Positions 38,915 through 48,529 of a stretch of DNA of 64,000 nucleotides are shown here, one piece after another. The notes below the pieces were generated by a model that was not told the DNA's origin, did not search any database, and saw only the letters and a list, made by a program, of their open reading frames with translations. The first letter of the stretch is position 1. Each line of letters starts with the position of its first letter. A program made the position numbers and the translations under genes. This stretch comes from CAVVEQ01 sp963828855 (GTDB lineage Bacteria; Chloroflexota; Anaerolineae; Anaerolineales; Anaerolineaceae). The DNA is taken from contig CAWHGB010000002.1 in assembly GCA_963828855.1 (NCBI GenBank), positions 1,240,001 to 1,304,000 of the forward strand. Direction: 5' to 3'.

Positions 38915-39411
38915 CTATTTCGGATGATCGTAAACGTAAAATATGAAATCCTGGGAAGTTGTTTTTACTCCCAGGTCGTGAAGCTGGCGGAGGAGCTGGG
39001 CGCGGTGATCGGTGCCGTGATTGATCACGTGCAGCAGCACCTGCCAAACAAGAAGACCTTGATCCTCCTCTGGTTCCAGAATCGGTTTTTCGAAATAGGA
39101 TATCATCGCGTAAATCTGCCAGGTATTCGCGCATTCCCTGCTCAACGTGATCCCAGTGAGCGCGAATGGCCTCCCGGTCGTCAACATCGGAGGGTGGCAG
39201 GGGCTCCAAAGGTGGGTTGCCTCGTAGTTCGCTGAACCAAACTTCATCAACACTGATTATATGAACGAGCTGGTCCCGAACCGAACCATGGGAGTATTCA
39301 GAATCTTTTATAAACAATTCAAAAGGTAAAGGGGTGACATATTCATCCCATAACCGGCGGTTTTCGGATGAAGTGATAACCATATAGATAACGAAAAGCA
39401 TCTGCGTTCAT
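38915..39411 (-). CDS. DinB-family protein (frameshifted)
   Basis: A four-helix-bundle protein of about 165 residues of the DinB/DUF664 group: MNADAFRYLYGYHF, YSHGSVRDQLVHIISVDEVW (first His ligand), and the C-terminal LHVINHGTDHRAQLLRQLHDLG with the two other metal His residues. Such proteins are often thiol-dependent transferases. Frameshifts fall near 39360 and 39100, the first inside ENRRLWDEY. The start at 39411 follows the family N-terminus. Confidence 0.78.
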
Positions 39412-39490
39412 ATTGATTGTGTTTCTCCATGTTTTTTCTCTTCTTTGAATTCGGTTATTAACCTGCCTCAGAACCGGAATGACTTGGCAT

Positions 39491-40440
39491 TTACCCTGAC
39501 AAGAAATTCTTCAATGCGAGCAGTTGGGACTTCCAAAATTCCTGTACGATCCCAATTTTTTGATCAAATACATCAAAGCCATGGAATGCGCCGGGGACAA
39601 GGTGGGTCTGGCAATCCACACCGCACGCCCTCAACCTGTTCCCATATTCCACAACCTCATCATGAAAGATATCCAGGCTGCCCACCCCGATCCAGGCGGG
39701 CGGTAAACCGGAAAGATCCCCGCGGCGGGCAGGCACGGCAAAAGCTGGCACCGCTTCCGAACCGCATTTCATCCCCAGGTAGGATTCCCAACCGTAGCGG
39801 TTGTTTTCCTGGTTCCAGGTGATGTTATCGCTGTCGTCCAGGTCCTCCCGCAGCGCGGTGCGGTCATCCAGCATGGGGTAAACAAGCAATTGGAAAACCG
39901 GCTCGATCTCCTGCCGGTCAAACGCCATCTGCGCCAGGGCAGCCGCCAGCCCGCCACCCGCGCTGGCTCCCCCAATCGCGATGCGGGTCCGGTCAATACC
40001 CAGCTCCAGCGATTGCGAATCCACCCAGGTAAGCGCCGTGTAACAATCCATCAACCCGGCCGGGAAGGGGTGTTTCAGGTGCAAGGCGATAATCGACGGA
40101 AACGACCGTGATCCCCGCCTCCCGGGCGTACCCGACGCAGCGCCAATCGTCCATTTCCGGTTTTCCCATCACGTATCCTCCACCGTGCATCCATACCAGA
40201 GCCGGGGTAGGCGCATTCATAGATTTTAGCCGGTAGAACCTGACCCTGATCTTTTCCTTGCTGGTCGTCAGAGGGGATAAATCGGTTTTGAATTACGATA
40301 TCTTCCGGTGGACGGGGTGCCGGGGTGAGGCTGGCCAATAATTTGGTAAGCCAGAGATTTTTATGGCTGAATAGAAATGCAGGAGTTCGTTGGGCGACTG
40401 GTCGCAGGTCGGGATGTACTCGGGAATAATTATGTTTCAT
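39491..40440 (-). CDS. HSL-type alpha/beta hydrolase (frameshifted)
   Basis: An esterase of about 315 residues of the hormone-sensitive-lipase family. MHGGGYVMGKPEMDD supplies the oxyanion hole, VSVDYRLAPETPLPG is the typical strand, RIAIGGASAGGGLAAAL carries the nucleophile, and GSLDIFHDEVVEY with GAFHGFDVF supplies Asp and His. Two frameshifts (near 40225 and 40080) break it. It probably hydrolyses short acyl esters. Confidence 0.85.
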
Positions 40441-40461
40441 ATGTTGCGATTCTCTGTGGTT

Positions 40462-40905
40462 TCATTTCTTTGGTGGTTTCTTCTTAATCAGGATGAGTTG
40501 TTCGATCTCCTTTTCGTCCTGCATGCAGGTTTGCGGGTTTGCAACCCGGATATACATCCAGCAGCCATCATGGTACCTTGGTGAATTCTCTAAAGCATGC
40601 CGGACAACGAATCCAAAGGAGTCTATCCTTCCAAGCGCTTGATCCAATTCTGCTTTCCCCAGTATAACCAGGGCGGTGAAGGACCCGCGCTCAGGATACA
40701 TCTCGCATAGCGGCCTCCCGCCAATACGGTGCTGAAGGTTCCAACCATACTTTTTTCCACCCGGATTGAAGATGGGTTCGATATTATAGATTTCCACCAG
40801 GAATCGCCGCAGGGCGGTCCAAGCTTCCGAGAGGGGCTGCCCGATCGTTGCGAGCATCTCATCATCACTCGGTTGGCGGGTTTTGTCCATCATTCGTTCA
40901 TGCAT
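40462..40905 (-). CDS. DUF3788-like protein
   Basis: A 147-residue protein starting MHERMMDKTRQPSDDEM with GGGAGGAG before its ATG. The pattern W.ALRRFLVEIYNIEP, GKKYGWNLQHRIGGRPLCEM, FTALVILGKAELDQAL and DGCWMYIRV fits the DUF3788 family of small cytosolic proteins whose biochemical role I cannot name. The frame is intact. Confidence 0.75.
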   Translation of the reverse strand: MHERMMDKTRQPSDDEMLATIGQPLSEAWTALRRFLVEIYNIEPIFNPGGKKYGWNLQHRIGGRPLCEMYPERGSFTALVILGKAELDQALGRIDSFGFVVRHALENSPRYHDGCWMYIRVANPQTCMQDEKEIEQLILIKKKPPKK

Positions 40906-41012
40906 GGCTCCTCCCATATAATTCTTTCCCACAAATTCGCTTTCAGGATGCAACAAAAGGTTTCACCCGGTACGATCGACCTGCACTTTAATGCTGCAAG
41001 ACGAGCAAAGAA

Positions 41013-41621
41013 TCAAATTGGCTGATCCTTAAGCTTCCACAATAAAATACCCTGCCACATACCGATTATGGCGCAAATTAAACAAACAAAACCTTCAAGC
41101 TCTGGGAATAAATAAACAAATATCGCCGGTATACCAGTAATTAAGTATAAAACCCCTAGCGTGCGGGGAAAAATTTGTGAAGTCCATAATGCTGAACCAG
41201 TCAGGACGAATGCCCATCCCAGGAAATGAAATCCGACCGAGGTAAAAGCTGTTGCGAGGGTGGTCCAGATGATAAGAACGGTTGTTGAGTTTTCCAAATT
41301 CAAATCAGGGTGCAGGATATGGTAATGACGGTTCGAGGCCCGGATGAACGCAAGCGCTGCCATGCCCAATGCTGAAAGAACGGCTGAAATGAGCGCAAGA
41401 TCCATACGGCGAAATGCTTTTTTACCAATGATCTCGCGGATCGAATAGAACGCGATAACGATGCTGACGGAAAGAATGGGTCCGTACAGAAAATCCGCGA
41501 GATCATAGGAAATCGCACCAAAACGATCCCGCAAATTCCCGGTTAAATAGATAAATTGTGGCACGACGAACGCCAAAGGTATTATAAAGAATCCAATTGC
41601 GCCCCACTTTTTTATCGCCAT
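41013..41621 (-). CDS. six-TM hypothetical membrane protein
   Basis: A protein of about 202 residues with six predicted helices (IGFFIIPLAFVVPQFIYL, YGPILSVSIVIAFYSI, DLALISAVLSALGMAALAF, TTVLIIWTTLATAFTSV, LGVLYLITGIPAIFVYLF, GFVCLICAIIGMWQGILL). It resembles DUF4386-like small membrane proteins in layout, but I cannot confirm this. GGAG lies nine bases before the ATG. Confidence 0.7.
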   Translation of the reverse strand: MAIKKWGAIGFFIIPLAFVVPQFIYLTGNLRDRFGAISYDLADFLYGPILSVSIVIAFYSIREIIGKKAFRRMDLALISAVLSALGMAALAFIRASNRHYHILHPDLNLENSTTVLIIWTTLATAFTSVGFHFLGWAFVLTGSALWTSQIFPRTLGVLYLITGIPAIFVYLFPELEGFVCLICAIIGMWQGILLWKLKDQPI

Positions 41622-41781
41622 TAAAATTTTCTCCTTTCTTATTATTGCGCGATTAACGATCACTCAATAATATTAAAGGTTGATCGATCATTTTCCCAAA
41701 GAATTTTATTTTCTTCCTAATTTAACGTGAAACCGAAAAATACGACTGGATTTTTCGGCCAGCCGCCGAACGTTTATCTGG

Positions 41782-42729
41782 CTATCCTTCAGCGATTATT
41801 ACATCGCGCCAAAGACCCTCATGCCGAACCCAGCGCTCACGCCAAACTCTGGCAGCCTCCACTGGCAGCAGCAACTTATAGTCGACCTTTTGCTCCTCTC
41901 GCTTCAATTCAATGGTTAATTCGCTCCATGCGTCGAAGTCCTGACCCCGGATCTCCGAAATGCAAGCCCGGCGGAGGTAAGCGACGATCCAGCCCTGCTT
42001 CACCCCCACTTCCTCCTGGAGAATTACCATAAAGTTCTTGGTGAGCAGGATGAGTGTGTCCGCGGTGATTTGCTTGCGGAAAAATAATAACCTGCGTTTC
42101 CAGGTGCTGGCCTGGAAAACAAGCTCCTCCAGGTTCTCGCCGGGCAGCATCCCATGGATCCTCAAGCCATTTGTAAATTTCAGCGGTAACCCGTCGATCT
42201 GTTCTTGCAGGGATGGAGAACTCGCGAATCCTTCTTCTGGCGAAGGAGGTGCAACATCTTGGGTTTTCAATAAATTGCGTAAGAAAGGCGCGAAAAGGTC
42301 CCAATAAACCGCATTGAATTCCACACCAAGACGAACGGGGGAGTCCTGGCCTTTTGCAGCAATTTCCAGGAACCCATAAAGCAGGATCAAGTCAGCCTTC
42401 AGGTAAATCAGATCGGGGCTGCTGAGACGCGTGACCTGTGGCTCCTCTCCCGGCCAAATCGAGGCAAGTAGATGGATCACATCTGATTTGGTGAAAATCA
42501 AAGCCTGTTTCGGGACGTAGCACCAGCCGCGTTGGATCTGCTGGGGGAAGAAGATGATTTTCCGAATGTCTTCGGTTGTCGAAAAGTTTTTTACCACCGG
42601 CGATTGCAGCTCGGAGGGTAAATCGGAAATAATATTTAATATGGATGGATGCCGGTCAAATCCACGTGCCAGAATTTCTCGCTTCAACAGGGATAGTCGT
42701 TTAGCCAAATCTCCACCTGCTGTGGTCAT
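41782..42729 (-). CDS. hypothetical protein
   Basis: A 315-residue soluble protein I do not recognise. It has an N-terminal helix (LAKRLSLLKREILARGF), a region rich in aromatic and hydrophobic strands (LIYLKADLILLYGFLEIAA) and a repeated KRRLLFFRKQITADTLILLT / ILQEEVGVKQGW segment that resembles PH-like strand pairs. The start at 42729 is chosen for AAGGG upstream. No catalytic motif is visible. Confidence 0.7.
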   Translation of the reverse strand: MTTAGGDLAKRLSLLKREILARGFDRHPSILNIISDLPSELQSPVVKNFSTTEDIRKIIFFPQQIQRGWCYVPKQALIFTKSDVIHLLASIWPGEEPQVTRLSSPDLIYLKADLILLYGFLEIAAKGQDSPVRLGVEFNAVYWDLFAPFLRNLLKTQDVAPPSPEEGFASSPSLQEQIDGLPLKFTNGLRIHGMLPGENLEELVFQASTWKRRLLFFRKQITADTLILLTKNFMVILQEEVGVKQGWIVAYLRRACISEIRGQDFDAWSELTIELKREEQKVDYKLLLPVEAARVWRERWVRHEGLWRDVIIAEG

Positions 42730-42791
42730 GAGGCGATCACCCTTTCTTCGGGAATCCCTGGTAAGTGGTGTCAAAATAAAATTCTCTGACG

Positions 42792-43202
42792 CTAGAAATA
42801 TTCTTCCAGGAAAGCCGCGGTCTCATCCGAGATACCAACGATTTTATCCGTTGCCTGCCGATAGAGTTTGGAATTCAGCTCGGTTTGGGGTTGCCCGTCC
42901 TTCCAGTTGGTGAAGGGTTTGAGTTCGTGCCGTCCCAGAGGCCGTTTAGCTATCGCAGTCGGTTTGACGGTAACACTCACCCGCGGTGTTTGCCGGGCTA
43001 CATCCGGTTTTTTAGTAATCCCTGCAGAGTAAGTTACAATGCCGAGCGCGACGAGACCTCGCCCCTCCTCGTTCTCACTTGCGAACACGAAAATCTTGTC
43101 ACCTTCGGTGATCTGCTTGCCGCCATACATTGTCTTTTGAGCAACGAATGCAAACGAATTCGCTTCCGGATCACGAACTTCCGCTTTAATAGCGAATGCC
43201 AT
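42792..43202 (-). CDS. small hypothetical protein, PUA-like
   Basis: A 136-residue protein with a GAGGAG site before its ATG. The stretch GGKQITEGDKIFVFASENE followed by GLVALGIV resembles the strand pattern of PUA/EVE-like domains, and a basic linker (AIAKRPLGRHELKPF) leads to a C-terminal helix. The family is not certain. It is the last gene before the accessory region with DUF35-end repeats. Confidence 0.65.
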   Translation of the reverse strand: MAFAIKAEVRDPEANSFAFVAQKTMYGGKQITEGDKIFVFASENEEGRGLVALGIVTYSAGITKKPDVARQTPRVSVTVKPTAIAKRPLGRHELKPFTNWKDGQPQTELNSKLYRQATDKIVGISDETAAFLEEYF

Positions 43203-43277
43203 TCTCTTCTCCTCTTGCACCTTTCTGTTTCGCATACCTAAAACCGATTAATTATAACGATTCTTGTGGAATAATAA

Positions 43278-43376
43278 AAAACGCCTTCGATCAATTGAAG
43301 GCGTTTCACATTTTAAAACTAACCTCTATTCTGCATCACAGGTCGGAATTTGTACCCGTAAACCAGCAACCCAAAC
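43278..43376 (-). repeat. degenerate DUF35-3'-end repeat, copy 1
   Basis: A hairpin (ACGCCTTC and GAAGGCGT) with a T-run on the minus strand is followed at 43331-43376 by sequence related to the 3' end of the DUF35 gene: about 35 of 42 bases match 55759-55800. It lies between katG and the PUA-like gene. The hairpin also serves as a terminator for katG. Confidence 0.7.
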
Positions 43377-43496
43377 TGGGGAGCCAGATATGAAAGGTTT
43401 ACATACCGGTTCAGCAATGGCGTTCCACCACTGCTGAACCGGAATTAAGCGAAGTTATAATCTGCCGACCAGTCAGATCGTTTTGTAACGTTTCCC

Positions 43497-45686
43497 TTAT
43501 TGTCCAGCAAGGTCGAAACGGTCCAGGTTCATGACCTTATTCCACGCTGCGATGAAGTCATGGATGAATTTCTCCTGCGAATCCATGCAGCCATATACTT
43601 CGGCCAGGGCGCGAAGCTGGGAGTTCGACCCAAAGATGAGGTCAACCCGGGTGGCGGTCCATTTAACCGCACCGCTGGCACGATCATGACCTTCAAACAG
43701 TTCGCGCTCTTCCGAAGTCGCCTTCCACACCGTACTCATATCCAATAGGTTGATAAAGAAATCATTGGTCAGCGCTTCTGGTTTTTTTGTGAAGACGCCG
43801 TGTTTGGTTCCGCCAAAGTTGGTATTCAGAACGCGCATCCCCCCGATCAGAACCGTCATCTCGGGTGCGGTCAGGGTCAGTAATTGCGCTCTGTCCAACA
43901 ACAACTCTTCGGCTGGTACGGTATAGCGGGTCTTCTGGTAGTTGCGGAAACCATCCGCCTTCGGTTCGAGAAAACCGAAGGAAACCACATCCGTTTGCTC
44001 CTTTGATGCGTCCATGCGTCCAGGCGTGAAGGGAACAGTCACGTCGAAACCGGCGGTCTTTGCCGCCTTCTCCACCCCTGCACAGCCTGCCAGGACGATT
44101 AGATCGGCCAGCGATATTTTCTTGCCGCCGGTTTGTTCTTTGTTGAACCCGCTCTGTATGCCCTCCAGGACTTTTAGCACCTTCGCCAGCTTTTCCGGCT
44201 GGTTCACTTCCCAATCCTTCTGGGGCGCAAGGCGGATGCGGGCGCCATTGGCACCTCCGCGCATATCGGAGCCGCGAAACGTGGATGCTGCAGCCCAGGC
44301 GGTGGTAACAAGTTCCGAGATAGTCAGACCGGAATCAAGGGCTCTCTTCTTAAGTGACGCAATATCTTTTTCATCGATCAATTTATGATCTACTGCCGGG
44401 ATGGGGTCCTGCCAGACCAATTCTTCGGCAGGCACTTCGGGGCCAAGATAGCGTACGCGCGGACCCATATCGCGATGGGTCAGCTTGAACCATGCCCGGG
44501 CGAACGCGTCGGCAAACTGATCCGGGTTCTCATAGAAGCGTCTGGAGATCTTTTCATATTCGGGATCAAAACGCAGAGCCAGGTCTGTGGTCAGCATGGC
44601 TGGTGTGCGGCGCTTTGACGGGTCGTGGGGGTCCGGTACCGAATTGGCACCTGCACCACCCTTAGGGATCCATTGAAACGCCCCGGCTGGGCTCTTGGTC
44701 AATTCCCAATCGTAGCCGAACAGGTTCCAAAAGAAGTTGCTGCTCCACTTCGTTGGCGTCGAGGTCCAAATTACTTCCGGGCCACCACCGATGGTGTCGT
44801 CACCCTTGCCGGATCCAAATTTGCTCTTCCAGCCAAGGCCTTGTTCCTCAATCCCGGCGGACTCGGGTTCAGGGCCGACAAGTGCCGGATCACCTGCTCC
44901 ATGGGTTTTTCCAAAAGTATGCCCTCCGGCGATCAGAGCAACGGTTTCCTCGTCGTTCATCGCCATGCGGGCAAATGTCTCGCGGATATCCTTGGCCGCA
45001 AGGAGCGGATCCGGATTGCCATTGGGACCTTCCGGGTTGACATAGATCAAACCCATCTGCACGGCAGCAAGGGGATTTTCGAGATCCCGTTTTCCAGAGT
45101 AGCGCTTGTCTTCCAGCCACTTACCCTCGGAACCCCAGTAGACGTCCATTTCTGGTTCCCAGATATCTTCGCGCCCTCCGCCGAAACCGAAGGTTTTAAA
45201 TCCCATCGATTCCAGGGCAACGTTACCGGTAAGGATCATAAGGTCAGCCCAGGAGATCTTCCGGCCGTATTTTTTCTTGATCGGCCAGAGCAATCGGCGT
45301 GCCTTGTCAAGATTTACGTTATCCGGCCAGCTGTTGAGGGGCGCAAACCGCTGGCTCCCGCGCCCTCCGCCGCCACGGCCATCGCCGGTGCGGTAGGTGC
45401 CAGCGCTATGCCACGCCATGCGGATAAACAGGGGGCCGTAGTGACCAAAGTCCGCCGGCCACCAGTCCTGAGAATCGGTCATCAGCGCGGCGATATCCTT
45501 CTTAACAGCTGCCAGGTCCAGGCTCTTGAACTCTTCTGCGTAGTTAAAATCCCCGCCCATCGGATTGGACTTTGACGAATGCTGGTGTAAAATCTCAAGC
45601 CGTAATCGGTTCGGCCACCAATCCTGGATGGTCGTACCGCCTCCGGCATGTGGATTGTTCATGCGGTTCTTGCTTTCTTCGCTCAT
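43497..45686 (-). CDS. katG: catalase-peroxidase
   Basis: KatG detoxifies hydrogen peroxide with a haem and a Met-Tyr-Trp crosslink. The 729-residue product has DSQDWWPADFGHYGPLFIRM and AWHSAGTYR (distal Trp, Arg, His), YVNPEGPNGNPDP (crosslink Tyr), IAGGHTFGKTHGAG (proximal His) and the usual degenerate second peroxidase domain. It is full-length and free of frameshifts. AAAGGAG lies ahead of the ATG at 45686. A Fur/PerR-type regulator is encoded next to it on the same strand. Confidence 0.97.
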   Translation of the reverse strand: MSEESKNRMNNPHAGGGTTIQDWWPNRLRLEILHQHSSKSNPMGGDFNYAEEFKSLDLAAVKKDIAALMTDSQDWWPADFGHYGPLFIRMAWHSAGTYRTGDGRGGGGRGSQRFAPLNSWPDNVNLDKARRLLWPIKKKYGRKISWADLMILTGNVALESMGFKTFGFGGGREDIWEPEMDVYWGSEGKWLEDKRYSGKRDLENPLAAVQMGLIYVNPEGPNGNPDPLLAAKDIRETFARMAMNDEETVALIAGGHTFGKTHGAGDPALVGPEPESAGIEEQGLGWKSKFGSGKGDDTIGGGPEVIWTSTPTKWSSNFFWNLFGYDWELTKSPAGAFQWIPKGGAGANSVPDPHDPSKRRTPAMLTTDLALRFDPEYEKISRRFYENPDQFADAFARAWFKLTHRDMGPRVRYLGPEVPAEELVWQDPIPAVDHKLIDEKDIASLKKRALDSGLTISELVTTAWAAASTFRGSDMRGGANGARIRLAPQKDWEVNQPEKLAKVLKVLEGIQSGFNKEQTGGKKISLADLIVLAGCAGVEKAAKTAGFDVTVPFTPGRMDASKEQTDVVSFGFLEPKADGFRNYQKTRYTVPAEELLLDRAQLLTLTAPEMTVLIGGMRVLNTNFGGTKHGVFTKKPEALTNDFFINLLDMSTVWKATSEERELFEGHDRASGAVKWTATRVDLIFGSNSQLRALAEVYGCMDSQEKFIHDFIAAWNKVMNLDRFDLAGQ

Positions 45687-45878
45687 CGTATTTGCTCCTT
45701 TCGAGGTTTGAGTTTTTTTGTTAATTAGCTTTGAACGGTTAGTTGTCACGGTTAAATAATTTGTCCAATGATTGTCGTCTTGTCAAAATAATGGAAAAGG
45801 TGCTCTTTATTCGGTATGATTACCTCCTTTAAGAAAGTGTTTCTAAAAATGATCTTTCAATATTTAATAAAAAGTATC

Positions 45879-46319
45879 CTAATCAATTTCGTTCCTGCAA
45901 TCCGGGCACAGCCCATAGAAAGCGATTTGCGAATGGAGGATCTTATAGCCCGATACCTGTTCCATTTTCCTGATCACTCCGGGGTCAAGCGACAGCTCTC
46001 CATCGACGATCCGGTTGCACCTGGAACAGATGAGGTGGGGATGGGGCTCAGGGCGGTTGCCGTCGTAGTGGCTGTCATCCCGCAAGTCGATCTCCAGTAC
46101 CTGACCCATTTCCTTGAGCAATGCCAGGGTCTTGTAGACCGTGGCGTGGCTCATGGTCGGGAACTGGCTTTTGATCCTGGCATACAGCTGGCCCGCGCTC
46201 GGGTGCCCTTCGCTGGACGCGATCATCCGCACCAGTTCAACCCGCTGAGGGGTCAGCCGGAAATCGCGCTCTTTCAGCGCGGCAATAAGTTCATCAAAAC
46301 GGACTTGAGGATCAATCAT
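45879..46319 (-). CDS. Fur-family regulator, PerR-like
   Basis: A 146-residue Fur-family repressor. The winged-helix half has KERDFRLTPQRVELVRMI and SHATVYKTLALLKEMG. The metal half has HPHLICSRCNRIVDGE and a second CxxC (YGLCPDC) forming the structural zinc site. Its location beside katG suggests peroxide sensing (PerR role), which is inference. A 22-base palindrome lies 26 bases upstream, probably its own operator. Confidence 0.92.
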   Translation of the reverse strand: MIDPQVRFDELIAALKERDFRLTPQRVELVRMIASSEGHPSAGQLYARIKSQFPTMSHATVYKTLALLKEMGQVLEIDLRDDSHYDGNRPEPHPHLICSRCNRIVDGELSLDPGVIRKMEQVSGYKILHSQIAFYGLCPDCRNEID

Positions 46320-46344
46320 GAATTAGCATCAATAACTTTTCTTT

Positions 46345-46366
46345 ATAAATAATAATTATTATTTAT
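46345..46366 (-). promoter_or_regulatory. Fur/PerR-box-like palindrome
   Basis: A perfect 22-base palindrome reading ATAAATAATAA on each strand. It is centred about 36 bases before the regulator gene start. Its AT-rich alternating pattern is like known PerR/Fur boxes and would give autoregulation. Confidence 0.65.
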
Positions 46367-46474
46367 TATACACGAAATTACTTATTTTGAAAGTATGAAT
46401 TACGGCAGTAATCAGTTCCCTTAAATACAACTCGGTTCGTGCGACAGGCAAGCGAGTTTCGATCTAAGTGTATG

Positions 46475-46587
46475 GTTCAACGACATCGACGGGAATGACG
46501 AGACTCTTCCTATTTTACGCACCACTTTGGAAAATCACTACCACTGGGAGTGGCGTAGCCGCTAACCGCCAAGAGCCGATGTTGAGC
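46475..46587 (-). repeat. attC-like site downstream of the HXXEE gene
   Basis: Read on the minus strand, GCTCAAC (RYYYAAC) starts six bases after the HXXEE stop codon and GTTGAAC (GTTRRRY) ends the site 113 bases later. The adjoining ATCGGC and GTCGAT also pair, so both arms are complementary over 13 positions with a 3-base bulge. This is the layout of an integron attC site. The centre is unpaired or weakly paired. Confidence 0.45.
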
Positions 46588-46593
46588 TGCCTT

Positions 46594-46989
46594 TTAATAA
46601 TTGATGATCGCCCGTCCAAATTGAATAAATAACACAATACCAACAAGTGACAATGGGATTGATGTATAAAAACCCACCCCCAAGCCGCGTGCAGTTTTGT
46701 TTTCTCGCAGATACCCTATTGTATGTATGACGCCCTGAAAGATGCCTATGAGAGCTGTAGTGAATAGACCGAGATATAAACCGATAGGGAGACCAATGAC
46801 CAACAAAGCCAGGGTTACCAGATTGACAGTTGAGATGATACTGGCGCCAAAAAGGTATTTGTTTTTAGTCATATTGAAATGTCCAGTTTGGATTTCCATG
46901 ACGTTGCAGGAGATTTCTTCAAAGATGTGCAAGGCGACCAGCCAGACAAAGACAATATAAGACAAAATAAGGGTTGTATCTGGAGACAT
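46594..46989 (-). CDS. HXXEE-domain membrane protein
   Basis: A 131-residue membrane protein with about four helices. The family hallmark HIFEE (H-x-x-E-E) lies in the first helix near residue 21, followed by GHFNMTK, a second helix and HTIGYLRENK. The role is unknown. GAGGAAG lies before the ATG. Its stop is followed within six bases by an attC-like arm, so it may be a mobile cassette. Confidence 0.75.
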   Translation of the reverse strand: MSPDTTLILSYIVFVWLVALHIFEEISCNVMEIQTGHFNMTKNKYLFGASIISTVNLVTLALLVIGLPIGLYLGLFTTALIGIFQGVIHTIGYLRENKTARGLGVGFYTSIPLSLVGIVLFIQFGRAIINY

Positions 46990-47106
46990 GTTTTCTTCCT
47001 CAGAAATCTTTTTCGGGTTTAATTATAAGTACACCTTCACTCGGTATACCACCAATTAATACGAATACGGAATTACTCTTCGCAGAAATTTTGCCACAAA
47101 TAATAA

Positions 47107-47350
47107 AAGCGCAATCCATAATTGGAAAGCTTTTTATCATGATCAAGTATTTATCCTTGCATCACTGGTCTGAACTTACACCCCTAACCTGCACTCCCTG
47201 GCACTTGCTGCCAGGGCAAGTATGCATGCCGGTGCAATTGTCGGTTGCCCTGGCGCCCTGGTTTACCGGAATCAGTGGGAGGGCACCCACATACCAGCAT
47301 CTCCACCTTCTTGCTGCCCGGGACTGTCAGTTGCGCGGTTACTGCGAGGT
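47107..47350 (-). repeat. degenerate DUF35-3'-end repeat, copy 2
   Basis: A decayed hairpin (near 47107-47135) and two blocks match the DUF35 gene. Positions 47151-47197 correspond to its last codons and stop; 47299-47350 (ATCTCCACCTTCTTGCTGCC) correspond to the region 100 bases further in. Between them the copy is scrambled. No open frame remains. It fills most of the 400-base gap between the HXXEE and phosphotransferase genes. Confidence 0.65.
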
Positions 47351-47386
47351 GTCATCGGCTGGAACCTGTGTTACGCAAGGACTCAG

Positions 47387-48280
47387 CTAAACAATTTTTT
47401 TCATTGCTTCAAAAGTGACATTGGCGTACTCCAAAAAATTAAATCCTTCGACATCTCGCATCAACCCTTCATTTTGCATTCCCTGCTGCAAAAGACCCCA
47501 CATGGCAGTGAAAAACATCACCATGAACTTCATGCCTTGCAACCGTGTCCAGTTCTCTTTCTTCACATCGCCAAAGTAACACTCAAGCATATATTCTTGA
47601 AGCGCTCGCGGCAAGCTGTCTGGCGAATCGTATGCATATGTTAGCGTAGCCAGATCGTAATAAATGTCACCTGCCCCGGAAAATTCCCAATCGATAAACC
47701 GGATTTTCCCATCGTCAAGCACATTCACACAGAATAGATCATTGTGACAAAACCCTCGCCAGGGAGATGTGTCACGGGCTTGTTCCTGCTCGATTTTTTG
47801 CATCTTTTCAAGCAGCTTGTCAAAGCCCTGGGGGAATGGAACCCGCATAGACCGGGCTTGTTCGGCATATCTTTCTACGCAGCGGAATGGGGAAAAGGTG
47901 GCTTTGGGTAACGGTAATTTGTGGAGACGCTTCACCGTCTTCACGATGCGCTGAATATTTTCAGGTTTACGATATTCTTCCAGAGTCAAATGGTGGCCGT
48001 TGATAAAACCTGTCACCAGATGCCCTTCAGGAAGCAAAGAGTACTCGACTTGTGCCCCGATCCCTGCCTTTGATACGGCTGATAGTACTTCAAATTCATA
48101 TTCGCGATTGATCCCCAGTTGAACTGTGTTCTGCCCGCTTATCCGCAATACAAATCGATCCCCATTGACTGTCACCAAATAATTCGTATTGTTCAGGCCT
48201 GCTAAAGGTTCAACCTGTAAATTGTCCGCGTCTTTCCAGGCAGGGATCCGCTTAATGATTTCATCAACTTTCGATTGCAT
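47387..48280 (-). CDS. APH/choline-kinase-type phosphotransferase
   Basis: A 297-residue kinase-fold protein. Visible parts are GLNNTNYLVTVNGDRFVLRI (nucleotide-binding loop and Lys region), GFCHNDLFCVNVL (catalytic HxD, here HND, loop) and IRFIDWEFSGAGDIYYDLA (metal-binding Asp). It groups with choline, thiamine and aminoglycoside kinases; the acceptor is unknown. The frame is intact. A repeat with an attC-like end lies 41 bases upstream. Confidence 0.88.
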   Translation of the reverse strand: MQSKVDEIIKRIPAWKDADNLQVEPLAGLNNTNYLVTVNGDRFVLRISGQNTVQLGINREYEFEVLSAVSKAGIGAQVEYSLLPEGHLVTGFINGHHLTLEEYRKPENIQRIVKTVKRLHKLPLPKATFSPFRCVERYAEQARSMRVPFPQGFDKLLEKMQKIEQEQARDTSPWRGFCHNDLFCVNVLDDGKIRFIDWEFSGAGDIYYDLATLTYAYDSPDSLPRALQEYMLECYFGDVKKENWTRLQGMKFMVMFFTAMWGLLQQGMQNEGLMRDVEGFNFLEYANVTFEAMKKIV

Positions 48281-48320
48281 TTCTTTTCACTCTATATCGT
48301 TTTCAATTTGATTCCTGGCA

Positions 48321-48520
48321 GCCCAACGGCAGGCATTACCGTCGAGTGGGCGGACGTGGATTCTGTTTGGGAGCAGAAAAAACTCGAAGCCGCGCTTCAC
48401 GAAATACTCGAAAAAACCGCAGATCCGGTGAGCGAGCCTCCAGCAAGCGTGGCTCAGCCAAAGCGCGTTGGCGCCTGGCATCCCACGGGTCCGGTGCACG
48501 CTTCATCAGGGTGGCGTTAC
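48321..48520 (-). repeat. attC-like repeat upstream of the phosphotransferase
   Basis: Read on the minus strand it ends in GTTGGGC (GTTRRRY) at 48327-48321. The adjoining about 60 bases (for example GGCGGACGTGGATTCTG at 48350-48366, plus strand) are nearly identical to the repeat at 52070. The far end, near 48515, carries AGTAACGCC, a poor RYYYAAC match. It is long for an attC. It lies between the GNAT stop and the phosphotransferase start, as a cassette site would. Confidence 0.5.
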
Positions 48521-48529
48521 TCTTCACTA

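Noticed and set aside
34761..43202. Extension of the attC-like cassette array to the left of 46 kb
   Set aside because: I looked for RYYYAAC/GTTRRRY boxes before these gene starts and saw none with shared flanks; several genes there form conventional overlapping operons instead.
47169..47390. Open frames of 138-140 codons on the plus strand
   Set aside because: They run through a decayed DUF35-end copy and antisense to the phosphotransferase; no start site or family.
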